Shown here: in pieces, positions 7,291 through 15,454 of the stretch
Position numbering within the stretch: the first letter of the stretch is position 1
How the letters are laid out: each line of letters begins with the position of its first letter
Source: JBCBST01 sp039819115
GTDB lineage: Bacteria > Bacteroidota > Rhodothermia > Balneolales > Balneolaceae
Length of the DNA stretch: 32,605 nucleotides
Assembly (NCBI GenBank): GCA_039819115.1
Contig: JBCBST010000022.1
Coordinates: 1-32,605 of the forward strand
Direction of reading: 5' to 3'
Made by a program: the position numbers and the translations under genes
Notes under the pieces: model-generated
The model's database searches: none
What the model saw: the letters and a program-made list of their open reading frames with translations, nothing else
What the model was told of the DNA's origin: nothing

Positions 7291-8151
7291 TCAAAATCCA
7301 TGGTTGTATAGATAGTCGATCAACTCTTTCCAAAACGACTGATAAATGGGTTTAAACTCCCGTGTAACCCTCATGTTTATTTGATTCATGTGTGAGAGGG
7401 AGACGTTTCCTAAGAATGTTCCCCACTCCGCACTTTTTGCCGAAACGAAGGAGTCATTCACACCCTCCTTTCCATAAATCTGTGCATTCTGAAAAAGAAA
7501 AATCGGATTCAGAGAGAACGAAGTCCCTTTACCTACAGCAGCACCATAGGAGAAATAGGGGATATCGGGATGATTAGGGGTGGAAGGATTGAATTCTTCC
7601 TGAACATATTCCAGGGTAAGCTGCTCTACCGAACTCAGTACCTCGCTCTTGCCGGATGGATGCACGCTTTCTCCAAACCAATCAAGTACTTCGCTTAGTT
7701 TTTCCGTAATCAAATCCGGACCCTTTAATACCAGGTTAGCCAAAAAAGTACCATGATGGGGGGTGGCAATAGTGGTGAGTGAAGCCACTTCTTCATGCAA
7801 GCCGAGGTGGGTGATCGCATACCTTATATCCAGGCCGCCCATGCTATGCCCTATAATGTTGAATTTGTCAAAGCCGTATTCCTCTTTGAGCATAAAAATG
7901 AGTTTCCGCCAGTATTCTGCTCTTGTTGCTATCCTGGCATAGGGTATTACGTTTGGAGCAAAGGCCATAATACCATATTCGCGCATCAGCATACAAGCAT
8001 CATGTAAAGCAGAAGGTTTTAACAGCGAACCGATTCCTCCAAACCCATGGCACAGTACGATTGGATACTTTAATCGGACGATTTCAGGTTGAGGAAAATC
8101 CTTCAGCTCTAATCGTTTCATGAGTGCATGCTGTGGAGATGCCATATGCAA
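7291..8151 (-). CDS. Alpha/beta-hydrolase, triacylglycerol lipase-like
   Basis: This 286-residue protein has the alpha/beta-hydrolase plan of bacterial lipases of the Pseudomonas type. YPIVLCHGFGG (about 29-39) provides the oxyanion-hole region, GHSMGG has nucleophile Ser103, and a plausible triad is completed by Asp233 in GVNDSFVS and His254 in LSHMNQIN. The paired NDxxVSxxSAxWG...HMNQIN layout resembles the lipase I.1/I.2 group. No signal peptide or lipobox is visible at the N-terminus, so it may act inside the cell or on membrane lipids. It is the last gene of the minus-strand group that begins with yicC, 30 bases after the preceding gene. Lipase versus other esterase activity is undetermined. 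Confidence 0.82.
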   Translation of the reverse strand: MHMASPQHALMKRLELKDFPQPEIVRLKYPIVLCHGFGGIGSLLKPSALHDACMLMREYGIMAFAPNVIPYARIATRAEYWRKLIFMLKEEYGFDKFNIIGHSMGGLDIRYAITHLGLHEEVASLTTIATPHHGTFLANLVLKGPDLITEKLSEVLDWFGESVHPSGKSEVLSSVEQLTLEYVQEEFNPSTPNHPDIPYFSYGAAVGKGTSFSLNPIFLFQNAQIYGKEGVNDSFVSAKSAEWGTFLGNVSLSHMNQINMRVTREFKPIYQSFWKELIDYLYNHGF

Positions 8152-8181
8152 AAGGATAAAGGGTTGTTCGTAAAAAAGGAG

Positions 8182-8586
8182 TCAGCTCTCCTGTCGTTTT
8201 ATCTGTATAGATCGGATTACGGTCGGTTCAACGTACAAAAAAATTGTGGTTTCGTTTTCCGGAAAACGGATTTTGGCCTGAGTGGATACGGGATAAGGCT
8301 TCAATTTTTCACGCAGGATGAGATGGAACGAAGTAGAATGAAAATCCTGGGGCACCTTAACGCGGAACACGCTTCTGGAGAATGTTGAGTCCACCTGAAC
8401 AACATATTCGCTAATAGAAGACGGAGCGATATCTGCTAAGTACAGGCTCCGTACGATTAATGAGTCCAGCTGAGTGTGGGAAATGGCTTTTTTATGGGTG
8501 ACTTGTGTGGGTAGTACTAAAAGCACGGAGCAAATCAGACACGCGATAAGCAGCAGGATAGCGATTAATGCCGGCTTATTTGCCAT
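8182..8586 (-). CDS. Unknown single-pass anchored protein
   Basis: I do not recognise a family. The product (134 residues from the ATG at 8586) starts MANKPALIAILLL, giving one hydrophobic anchor at about residues 7-27, followed by a roughly 105-residue extra-cytoplasmic region with a mixed strand/helix pattern and no cysteines after the anchor. A GTG at 8595 would extend it by three residues; I prefer the ATG because an AGGTGA lies five bases before it. It sits 15 bases downstream of coaBC and 30 bases before the lipase on the same strand, so it is probably co-transcribed with both. A role at the envelope is likely from the anchor alone. Confidence 0.7.
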   Translation of the reverse strand: MANKPALIAILLLIACLICSVLLVLPTQVTHKKAISHTQLDSLIVRSLYLADIAPSSISEYVVQVDSTFSRSVFRVKVPQDFHSTSFHLILREKLKPYPVSTQAKIRFPENETTIFLYVEPTVIRSIQIKRQES

Positions 8587-8601
8587 TCTGATCACCTGAA
8601 A

Positions 8602-9789
8602 TTATTCTGGGAAAATGTGAGTAAGAACCTGGCGGGCTACTTCCTTTTTTGTCCCTTTATACTGCAGACTCTCTGTAGAGGATAGTACCGTTACTGCATT
8701 TGTGTCTCCCTGAAAGCCTGCCCCTTGTTCGGTTAACGAGTTGGCGATAATCCAATCCAGGTTTTTAGTCTCCAGTTTCGTTTTGGCATTTTTAATCAAA
8801 TCCTCAGTCTCCATGGCAAACCCGATGAGTGTCTGATGCTCTGGTTTATGTTCTCCCAGCCACTTCAGGATATCCTGAGTGTGGGTGAGTTGGAGGGAAG
8901 GGTCAGCCTGACCTTTTTTGATTTTTTGGTTCTTTGGGGTAGAGGGGGTAAAGTCGGAGACAGCGGCAGCCATGATAATGATATCCGCATCCCTGTGCGT
9001 TTTCATAGCGTCGAAAAGATCGGAGGAAGAAGTAATGCCTTCGGTTGTGATACCAATCGGGGCGTCAATATGTACAGGTCCGTGAACAAGATGCACGGAA
9101 GCTCCAAGGTTTCGGGCAGCCTCAGCCATTGCAAAACCCATTTTACCGGAACTTGGATTTGATATAAAACGGACCGGATCGATAAACTCCTGGGTAGGGC
9201 CGGCAGTAACTACTACCTTTTTTCCGGTTAAGGACCCCTGAGGTGATAGAATAGAGGATGCCCGCGATATTATTTCTGAAAGTTCGGGTAATCTTCCTTT
9301 GCCTTCTAATCCGCTGGCTAAGAACCCATCTTCAGGTTCTAATACATGGTACCCAAAAGATTGAACCAGTTTAAGGTTTTGCTCCACAGAAGGTGATTCA
9401 TACATCACTCCGTCCATCGTCGGGCAAATCAGGATGGGGCACCGAGCGGCAAGCACGGTACTGGTGAGCATATTATCGGATAATCCGTGTGCAATCTTGG
9501 ACAGCGTATTAGCTGTACAAGGTGCAATCACAAACAAGTCGGCCCATTCTCCCCATTTGATGTGCCGTGTCCAGTCTGTTGATTCTCCTTCTTTTGGAAA
9601 GATATGTACTGCAGCCGGTTCCCCAGATAAGGAAGAAAAGGTCTCAACACCGACGAACCGGGTGGCAGAAGGGGTAAGAGTGACTCTTACTTCAGCCTGC
9701 AATTTTTGAAATTCTCTGAGCAGGTAGACCGCTTTATAAGCGGCAATTCCTCCGGTTACGCCAAGAATAATGCGTTTACCGGAGAGCAT
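8602..9789 (-). CDS. coaBC: Bifunctional phosphopantothenoylcysteine decarboxylase/phosphopantothenate-cysteine ligase
   Basis: CoaBC (Dfp) joins cysteine to 4'-phosphopantothenate and decarboxylates the product to 4'-phosphopantetheine in coenzyme A synthesis. The N-terminal flavoprotein (CoaC) half has GVTGGIAAYKA, catalytic His76 in TRHIKW, and APCTANTLSKIAHGLSDN. The C-terminal CoaB half has VVVTAGPTQEFIDPVRFISN, NPSSGKMG and AAAVSDFTP, followed by KIKK. Length (395) is normal. The position equivalent to E. coli catalytic Cys158 is Ser159 here (FLASGLEGKGR), and the PxMNxxM motif reads PTMDGVM. I recall the Ser variant as common in Bacteroidota, so it is probably lineage-typical rather than inactivating. 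The gene starts two bases after the omega stop. Confidence 0.94.
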   Translation of the reverse strand: MLSGKRIILGVTGGIAAYKAVYLLREFQKLQAEVRVTLTPSATRFVGVETFSSLSGEPAAVHIFPKEGESTDWTRHIKWGEWADLFVIAPCTANTLSKIAHGLSDNMLTSTVLAARCPILICPTMDGVMYESPSVEQNLKLVQSFGYHVLEPEDGFLASGLEGKGRLPELSEIISRASSILSPQGSLTGKKVVVTAGPTQEFIDPVRFISNPSSGKMGFAMAEAARNLGASVHLVHGPVHIDAPIGITTEGITSSSDLFDAMKTHRDADIIIMAAAVSDFTPSTPKNQKIKKGQADPSLQLTHTQDILKWLGEHKPEHQTLIGFAMETEDLIKNAKTKLETKNLDWIIANSLTEQGAGFQGDTNAVTVLSSTESLQYKGTKKEVARQVLTHIFPE

Positions 9790-9791
9790 AA

Positions 9792-10082
9792 CTAATCCTC
9801 GGTGGGATGTTTGTAATAGATCGTGTCTTCTTCCATCTCGTCGATGGCACGCTGAGTAGCATGAGGTAGCTTCTCGAATACTTTGGAAATTTGCTCTTGT
9901 TCTTCGTTGAATGAGAACTCATCCTCGTCTTCAAATCCTTCAAAGTATTGTAGCTTCTCGTCCAGTTCCAGCTTTTCGTTAGCAGCTATTTGGCGGGAAC
10001 GCTTAGAAAGTATAACGAGCAGTTCGTATTTGTTTCCGGTTTTTTCTTTCAGCTTTTCTACATCGATGGTTCGGATGGGCAT
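9792..10082 (-). CDS. rpoZ: RNA polymerase omega subunit, Bacteroidota type
   Basis: The 96-residue product matches the Rpb6/omega fold: TGNKYELLVILSKRSRQIAA (about 15-34) followed by LELDEKLQYF, then an acidic tail rich in Glu and Asp. Omega binds the beta' subunit and helps polymerase assembly. Synteny strongly supports it: it lies between gmk (two-base gap upstream) and coaBC (two-base gap downstream), the classic gmk-rpoZ-coaBC order. The acidic C-terminus after residue 50 is longer than in E. coli but usual for divergent omega proteins. Identification relies on both the motif and the context. Confidence 0.87.
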   Translation of the reverse strand: MPIRTIDVEKLKEKTGNKYELLVILSKRSRQIAANEKLELDEKLQYFEGFEDEDEFSFNEEQEQISKVFEKLPHATQRAIDEMEEDTIYYKHPTED

Positions 10083-10084
10083 GG

Positions 10085-10657
10085 CTAATCCTGGTTTAAA
10101 AAATCGTGAACAGCCGTTTTCAGTTCTGCGTAGGCTTGTTCTAAATGGTTATTTACAATAATGTGATCAAAGTGATCGGCGTACGTAAGTTCCTTTTCCG
10201 CTCGTTCAAGTCGTAACGACAGGCTTTCTTCAGACTCTGTACTACGATCCACCAAGCGTTGCTTCAGAACATCGAGTGAAGGTGGCATGATAAAAAAAGA
10301 ACGTACTTGTTCGCGAAACATACGCTGAACGTTCAATGCTCCTTTTACTTCAATGTCAAGCAGAATAAAATAGCCTTCTTTTATCTTATTTTCAATTTCG
10401 CTTTTCAGTGTTCCATACCGGTTGCCCCCGTAAAACTCTTCCCACTCAATAAACTCATCCTGTTCTATTCGTCCTATAAACTCAGGCAGGGAAAGGAAAT
10501 AGTAATCCTTTCCATGTTGCTCGCCTTCCCTGGGAGCACGTGTTGTGGCCGAAACAGAGAATCTGAGCGTTGGAAAATCATCAAACAGCCGGCGGGCTAA
10601 GGTGGTTTTACCAGCCCCGCTAGGAGCAACCAGAACTATTATCTTTCCCGTAGTCAT
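10085..10657 (-). CDS. gmk: Guanylate kinase
   Basis: Gmk phosphorylates GMP (and dGMP) with ATP to GDP. The 190-residue protein opens with the P-loop APSGAGKTTLARR (residues 11-23), followed by SVSATTRAPREGEQHGKDYYF, which forms the GMP-binding region, then EWEEFYGGNRYGT and ILLDIEVKGALN. All catalytic arginines of the family appear present. It is followed two bases later by rpoZ and preceded by yicC with a 21-base gap, all on the minus strand, in an operon order conserved across many bacterial phyla. Confidence 0.95.
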   Translation of the reverse strand: MTTGKIIVLVAPSGAGKTTLARRLFDDFPTLRFSVSATTRAPREGEQHGKDYYFLSLPEFIGRIEQDEFIEWEEFYGGNRYGTLKSEIENKIKEGYFILLDIEVKGALNVQRMFREQVRSFFIMPPSLDVLKQRLVDRSTESEESLSLRLERAEKELTYADHFDHIIVNNHLEQAYAELKTAVHDFLNQD

Positions 10658-10678
10658 AAGCTCTACATGCAGGAGTTG

Positions 10679-11560
10679 TCATTCAACGTTTTGAACCTGC
10701 TCCCGAATTTGTTCCAGGGATTCTTTACAGCGTACAACATGATGGGCGATTTCAGAATCATTCGCCTTAGAGCCAATGGTGTTTAGCTCTCGATTAATTT
10801 CCTGGGTGAGGAAGTTAAGCCGGCGACCGGCTGGTTCATTAGATGCAATGGCTTCGAGAAAAAACTTAAGATGAGCACGCAGACGAACAATTTCTTCCGT
10901 GATATCCATTTTATCCGCTAATACAGCTACTTCAAGCTCAAGGCGCTCGGGATCCAGGTTTTCATCTTCAATGAGAAGCTTTATACGCTCCATTAAACGG
11001 TCTCGTATCTCAGGAATACGATTTGTGGTGGCGGTCTCAATAAGCGCCAAGGTATCCTGAATGAATTGAATGCGTTCTTCTAAGTCGTGTTTGAGCTGCT
11101 CTCCTTCCTGCTTTCGCATCTGCATTAGATTTGCCACTGCCAAATGGCAAGCCTCGATAACCAGCTTCCACTTCGCATCGCTCGATCCTTCTTCCTCATC
11201 CGGTTTAGTGAAAATGTCTCCGAAATTCAGAACATCCCTCAATTGAACCGCTTCTTTAATGCCCGATATCTCAGCAATTCGCATCAGGCTTCTGACATTC
11301 TCCTGGATTTTCTCTTCATCGATTACAATAGAACGCTCGTCTTCCTGATCATCAGTAAGATGAACATTCACGTTAAGCTTGCCTCTGTTTATTTCTTTTT
11401 GAAGCGCGTCTTTCATAACCAGTTCTTTATCCTGGAATAACTGGGGCAGACGAATAGACACATCAAGGTATCGGCTGTTAAGAGATTTTATTTCTACTGT
11501 GGCAGTAGTGCCGTTATCAGCGGCTTCTCCGCGACCGAATCCCGTCATAGAGATGATCAT
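10679..11560 (-). CDS. YicC family endoribonuclease
   Basis: The 293-residue protein has the diagnostic YicC N-terminus ISMTGFGRGEA, then VEIKSLNSRYLDVSIRLP, and the conserved C-terminal DUF1732 part with DKMDITEEIVRLRAHL and GRRLNFLTQEINRELNTIGSK. E. coli YicC is an RNA endonuclease linked to small-RNA turnover, and the Bacillus homologue YloC behaves similarly. The gene is the first of the minus-strand operon yicC-gmk-rpoZ-coaBC. An AAAGGA lies a few bases before the ATG at 11560. The 105-bp gap to the divergent carbamoyltransferase gene must hold both promoters, but I see no consensus box in it. Confidence 0.92.
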   Translation of the reverse strand: MIISMTGFGRGEAADNGTTATVEIKSLNSRYLDVSIRLPQLFQDKELVMKDALQKEINRGKLNVNVHLTDDQEDERSIVIDEEKIQENVRSLMRIAEISGIKEAVQLRDVLNFGDIFTKPDEEEGSSDAKWKLVIEACHLAVANLMQMRKQEGEQLKHDLEERIQFIQDTLALIETATTNRIPEIRDRLMERIKLLIEDENLDPERLELEVAVLADKMDITEEIVRLRAHLKFFLEAIASNEPAGRRLNFLTQEINRELNTIGSKANDSEIAHHVVRCKESLEQIREQVQNVE

Positions 11561-11665
11561 GGTATCCTTTGAATTTTGATGAAGTTGAAAATAAGAAACC
11601 CCACATCCTTTAAAAATGAGAATCTTATTCTTCAGGAAATCCTATTTTAGGAGTTTACATCGTCT

Positions 11666-13510
11666 ATGAACATACTTGGGTTTTCCGCTTTTTATCACGA
11701 TTCAGCTGCTTGCATCCTGCAGGATGGGAAAATTATAGCCGCAGCCCAGGAGGAACGGTTTACCAGGAAAAAGCACGATCCCGGATTTCCCGCTCATTCG
11801 ATTACCTTTTGTCTGGAAGAGGCCGGCCTTGTGCTTTCAGAGCTGGATGCTATTGTCTTTTATGATAAACCTCTGTTAAAGTTTGAGCGGCTCCTGGAAA
11901 CGTACTTGTCATTTGCACCTCGCGGGTTGTCTTCATTTATCACAGCCATGCCTGTATGGCTTAAAGAGAAGATGTTTTTGAAAAAACTGATCTACGACGA
12001 GCTTAAAAAGATTGGTGATTACGATAAAAAGGATTTACGCCTGCTCTTTCCGGAGCATCATCTCAGTCACGCGGCCAGTGCGTTTTACCCTTCACCTTTT
12101 GAAGAAGCCGCAATTCTTACCATTGATGGAGTGGGCGAATGGGCTACAGCTTCTATAAGCCATGGGAAGGGAAAAGAAATTAAGCTGCTCCGGGAATTGA
12201 AGTTTCCTCATTCGCTAGGATTACTCTATTCCGCCTTCACTTATTTTCTTGGCTTTAAGGTCAATTCAGGAGAGTATAAGCTGATGGGACTGGCACCTTA
12301 TGGTAACCCGGAATCAGAACTTGTAGAACAGTATGTAGAAAAAATAAAAACAGAACTGGTTGATATTCGGGATGATGGTTCTATCTGGCTGAACCAGGAT
12401 TACTTTGATTATGCCACTGGTCTTAAAATGATCAGAGAGCGTAAATGGGAACAGCTGTTTGGGTTTTCGAGAAGGGAAGATGAGACCGAGCTTCAACAAC
12501 ATGAAGCAGATCTGGCACTAGCCATTCAGAAAGTGACCGAAGAGGTGGTTGTGCTCATGGCAAAACAGGCAAAGGAGTTAACCGGTGCGAAGCATGTATG
12601 TCTTGCTGGCGGTGTGGCGTTAAACTGTGTGGCGAATGGTAAAATACAGAACGAAAACATCTTTGATCAACTCTACATCCAGCCGGCAGCGGGTGATGCA
12701 GGTGGTGCTGTTGGTGCGGCATTAGCTGCATACCATTTATATTTTGAAAAGGAGCGGGTACCCCAGCAACCAGATGCTATGAATGGGGCATATCTGGGGC
12801 CTGAATACGAAGCCATTGATATCCAGAGAGCAGTAAAGCGATTCAAACCTGTTTTCCAGGATTTTGAAGAAGCTGATTTGTATCCCCGGGTGGCTGAATA
12901 TCTGGATCATGGTATGGTAGTCGGTTGGTTTCAGGGGAATATGGAGTTTGGGCCACGGGCTCTGGGCGCACGCAGTATACTTGGCGACCCCCGTAAACCG
13001 GATATGCAAAAGAAATTGAATCTGAAGATCAAGTACAGGGAGGGATTCAGGCCCTTTGCACCGTCTGTACTTGCGGAAGATGCAGCTCATTACTTTGAGC
13101 TTAACACACCCTCTCCCTACATGTTACTTGTTCAACCGGTACGTGAAGAACACCGAAATCCGCTGCCCGAACAGTATCATGAATTACCACTTCGAGAGAA
13201 ATTGGCTATTTCCAGGTCTTCTCTTCCTGCCATTACTCACATTGATTTTTCTGCCCGAATTCAAACCGTGCATAAAGAAACCAATCCCAGATACTGGAAT
13301 CTGATTCATGCGTTTAAAGAACGCACGGGATGTGGCATGGTTGTAAACACGAGTTTTAATGTCAGGGGAGAACCGATTGTATGCACCCCGGAAGATGCCT
13401 ATCGTTGTTTTATGAATACAGAGATGGATGTTTTGGTGATGGGTTCCTATGTTTTTCTGAAATCGGAACAACCCGTGTTCAACGAGAAGCTTAACTTCGA
13501 AAAAGACTGA
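11666..13510 (+). CDS. NodU/CmcH-family O-carbamoyltransferase (SxtI-like)
   Basis: The 614-residue product is a two-domain carbamoyltransferase of the NodU/CmcH/TobZ type, which makes carbamoyl-adenylate from carbamoyl phosphate and ATP and transfers it to a hydroxyl. The N-terminal Kae1-like domain starts MNILGFSAFYHDSAACIL and has the metal-binding HHLSHAASAFYPSPF (His131, His132, His135) and GVGEWA; KLMGLAPYG and CLAGGVALNCVANGK follow. The C-terminal domain shows GPRALGARSILGDPR and GFRPFAPSVL. Length and motifs are complete. It is followed 6 bases later by a DUF5989 gene and then an SxtJ gene, the same trio of types as sxtI, sxtK and sxtJ in saxitoxin clusters. The acceptor is unknown; nothing else in the window is a tailoring enzyme. 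Confidence 0.92.
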   Translation: MNILGFSAFYHDSAACILQDGKIIAAAQEERFTRKKHDPGFPAHSITFCLEEAGLVLSELDAIVFYDKPLLKFERLLETYLSFAPRGLSSFITAMPVWLKEKMFLKKLIYDELKKIGDYDKKDLRLLFPEHHLSHAASAFYPSPFEEAAILTIDGVGEWATASISHGKGKEIKLLRELKFPHSLGLLYSAFTYFLGFKVNSGEYKLMGLAPYGNPESELVEQYVEKIKTELVDIRDDGSIWLNQDYFDYATGLKMIRERKWEQLFGFSRREDETELQQHEADLALAIQKVTEEVVVLMAKQAKELTGAKHVCLAGGVALNCVANGKIQNENIFDQLYIQPAAGDAGGAVGAALAAYHLYFEKERVPQQPDAMNGAYLGPEYEAIDIQRAVKRFKPVFQDFEEADLYPRVAEYLDHGMVVGWFQGNMEFGPRALGARSILGDPRKPDMQKKLNLKIKYREGFRPFAPSVLAEDAAHYFELNTPSPYMLLVQPVREEHRNPLPEQYHELPLREKLAISRSSLPAITHIDFSARIQTVHKETNPRYWNLIHAFKERTGCGMVVNTSFNVRGEPIVCTPEDAYRCFMNTEMDVLVMGSYVFLKSEQPVFNEKLNFEKD

Positions 13511-13516
13511 TCTGAT

Positions 13517-13666
13517 ATGGATATCCTGAAAGACCTATGGCAATTTATGAAGCAACGGAAAAAATTCTGGTTAGCTCCCGTTATTGTAATTTTGCTTCTA
13601 TTGGGCTTTTTAATTGTAATCGGAGGTGGTTCTTCCATTGCTCCGTTTATCTACACCTTGTTCTAA
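13517..13666 (+). CDS. DUF5989/SxtK-like 49-residue membrane protein
   Basis: A short gene starting at the ATG at 13517, six bases after the carbamoyltransferase stop. The 49-residue product begins MDILKDLWQFMKQRKKFWL, a basic amphipathic start, followed by one membrane helix (about residues 20-37) and the end SSIAPFIYTLF. This matches the DUF5989 pattern I know: an LWxFMKxRKKFWLxP start and an (A/S)PFIYTLF end. DUF5989 proteins accompany NodU-type carbamoyltransferases and SxtJ proteins in many bacteria. Its role is unknown; its size and topology suggest a membrane tether or scaffold for the soluble carbamoyltransferase. It ends 9 bases before the SxtJ gene. Confidence 0.88.
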   Translation: MDILKDLWQFMKQRKKFWLAPVIVILLLLGFLIVIGGGSSIAPFIYTLF

Positions 13667-13675
13667 CCGTACGTA

Positions 13676-14065
13676 ATGCTTCCCAAACGCACCTATTCGT
13701 ACATAAAAACAGATCCTGAAACCCCGAAAACTCAGTTAGTGATTGTGACGGGGTTTTTAGTGATTGCAGCCATCTTTCAGGTAGAGTGGCCAGCCTATGT
13801 AGCGTTGGCTATCGGTGCTTTATCCGTTATTGTAAAACCGGCAGGTGATGGTATTGTCTGGGTATGGTTTAAGTTCGCTGAGTTATGGGGAGGTGTGGTC
13901 AATCGTGTACTTTTAGGATTGATTTATTACCTGTTTATCACCCCAATTGCCTTGTTATTCCGTTTGTTTGGTAACGACCCACTCCAACTCGACAAATCCA
14001 AAGGAAGTGTATTTGAATGGAGAGAACATCAATACAAGAAAGAGGATTTAGAAAATCCCTGGTGA
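13676..14065 (+). CDS. SxtJ-family membrane protein
   Basis: The 129-residue product has two to three hydrophobic segments (about 21-36, 38-53 and 76-98) and a cytoplasmic-looking tail with KSKGSVFEWREHQYKKEDLENPW, a typical SxtJ ending (W..R.H.Y...D.E..W). SxtJ was named in saxitoxin clusters, but homologues are widespread beside carbamoyltransferases with no known function. It is the third gene of the compact cassette here. It ends two bases before the convergent DUF1460 gene, with no clear terminator between them. Confidence 0.85.
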   Translation: MLPKRTYSYIKTDPETPKTQLVIVTGFLVIAAIFQVEWPAYVALAIGALSVIVKPAGDGIVWVWFKFAELWGGVVNRVLLGLIYYLFITPIALLFRLFGNDPLQLDKSKGSVFEWREHQYKKEDLENPW

Positions 14066-14067
14066 TC

Positions 14068-14934
14068 TCAATCGTGGTTTTCGACGTCCAGCGGACGGGC
14101 AACCATAATCCCGGTATTCTTTGATTCCGGTTTGAGGAACGAAGAAATAGGTTCCTTGGAGATTTCTACTTTTTGATTGGACTGAGAAGCATGCATCAGG
14201 TGCATGCGTCCATTAACTTCTACGATAACGCCTACATGGGCAACGTCTAATCCCTTTATGCTGGTTGTAAGTCCGATGATATCCCCCTCTTGCAGGTCGG
14301 CCTCATAGGTAGCGATGGATTCTTTTGGGATGTACCAATAGGAACTGGAATTGATTTCCGATTCCTGCTCTTTAATTGTACCGACAAATTCTGAATTATC
14401 TGAAAGATGCCGGTAGCTGTCAGGATGGGTGCTCATAAAGTTAACCACATTTGGGAATGGCTGCCCAAAGGAGTCAGCGGGTGTGGATACCAATTGTTGA
14501 TCGCGGTTTGAGTAAATCCAATCGCTGAAATAATGGAGCCGGCTCGGATATTGATTTAGTATTCCGTTTCGGTATCGGATAGATGTTAACTCTTTGGCAA
14601 ATTGCTCGAAGGTGTGTTGCTCTGATTTCAGCGTTCTGGCCAGGGCAAACAGGTTTTCAGCATAGGTGGTGCAATCCATTTCTCTGAGATTCAGAATTAA
14701 CTGCTCCTTATCACTTACTTCAAGCGTGTGAGAAACATAGGTATCTCCCAAAAAGTAGCGACCTATTTCAGGGATCAGTACACCCACCGGCTGTTCTGAT
14801 TGTGAGCTGAATCTGGCAATGATATCCTCAAAAATATCGGCATCAGCCTGAGTGTATAAAGCACTGTCCAATACAGACTGGGCCTGTACAGATGCGGATA
14901 GGATAAGGACAATGATGAGGGTAAAAGTGCGCAC
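14068..14934 (-). CDS. Secreted DUF1460 (NlpC/P60-like) protein
   Basis: DUF1460 proteins are NlpC/P60-related cysteine hydrolases, some acting as N-acetylmuramoyl-L-alanine amidases or peptidoglycan recyclers. I start the protein at the GTG at 14934, whose G is the last base of the msrB TAG stop. This gives a 288-residue precursor with a clear signal peptide MRTFTLIIVLILSASVQA, and cleavage is likely after Ala18. A longer reading to 15057 would run through msrB and bury the signal peptide, so I reject it. The probable catalytic cysteine is Cys88 in REMDCTTYAENLFAL; GDIIGLTTS and DVAHVGVIVEVNGRMHLMHAS supply histidine candidates. The one-base stop/start overlap suggests translational coupling to msrB, pairing periplasmic cell-wall work with oxidative repair. 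Confidence 0.87.
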   Translation of the reverse strand: MRTFTLIIVLILSASVQAQSVLDSALYTQADADIFEDIIARFSSQSEQPVGVLIPEIGRYFLGDTYVSHTLEVSDKEQLILNLREMDCTTYAENLFALARTLKSEQHTFEQFAKELTSIRYRNGILNQYPSRLHYFSDWIYSNRDQQLVSTPADSFGQPFPNVVNFMSTHPDSYRHLSDNSEFVGTIKEQESEINSSSYWYIPKESIATYEADLQEGDIIGLTTSIKGLDVAHVGVIVEVNGRMHLMHASQSNQKVEISKEPISSFLKPESKNTGIMVARPLDVENHD

Positions 14935-15395
14935 TATACTGCCGGTTCTGATTCGCTTACTTTCTTTAAACTTAATGCATTGATACAATATCGCAAACCG
15001 GTAGGTTCTGGGCCATCGGGAAATATATGACCCAAATGAGCGTCGCATGTATTGCATAGTACTTCAACGCGTATCATGCCGTATGAGGTATCTTTTTCGT
15101 AGGCTACAGCATTTTCTTTTACGGGCTGGGTAAAGGATGGCCATCCGGTACCACTTTCAAACTTCTGATTAGCATCGAACAGGAGGGTGCCGCAACAGGT
15201 GCAGGCATAGATTCCGGGATCAAACCGACTGCACATCTCATTAGAAAACGGTCGCTCAGTTCCTTTCAGGCGCGTTACCTGGAACTCATCCTCGGTAAGG
15301 TAGGCCTTCCACTCTTCTTTTGTTTTTTCTACTCTTCGGTCAGGTTTGGGATTTCCGTTCCTGGTAAACTCGATAATACGTTGCCAGTTAAGCAT
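14934..15395 (-). CDS. msrB: Peptide-methionine (R)-S-oxide reductase
   Basis: MsrB reduces the R-diastereomer of methionine sulfoxide in proteins. The 153-residue protein has the full MsrB signature: zinc ligands Cys65/Cys68 (YACTCCG) and Cys114/Cys117 (CNTC), the substrate pocket GTGWPSF (82-88), HLGHIFPDGP (120-129) and catalytic Cys137 in RYCINAL. No signal peptide is evident, so it appears cytoplasmic. The TAG stop overlaps the GTG of the DUF1460 gene by one base. The upstream small membrane-protein gene ends 59 bases before it on the same strand. Confidence 0.95.
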   Translation of the reverse strand: MLNWQRIIEFTRNGNPKPDRRVEKTKEEWKAYLTEDEFQVTRLKGTERPFSNEMCSRFDPGIYACTCCGTLLFDANQKFESGTGWPSFTQPVKENAVAYEKDTSYGMIRVEVLCNTCDAHLGHIFPDGPEPTGLRYCINALSLKKVSESEPAV

Positions 15396-15454
15396 GTAAA
15401 TGGGATTGAATTCTTAAATCTAAGAAATCAAATCCCAGGAATAATCATTCTTTT

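Noticed and set aside
14938..15057. Extended start of the DUF1460 gene within msrB
   Set aside because: It would put about 41 msrB-antiphase residues before a clean signal peptide; the GTG at 14934 is the better start.
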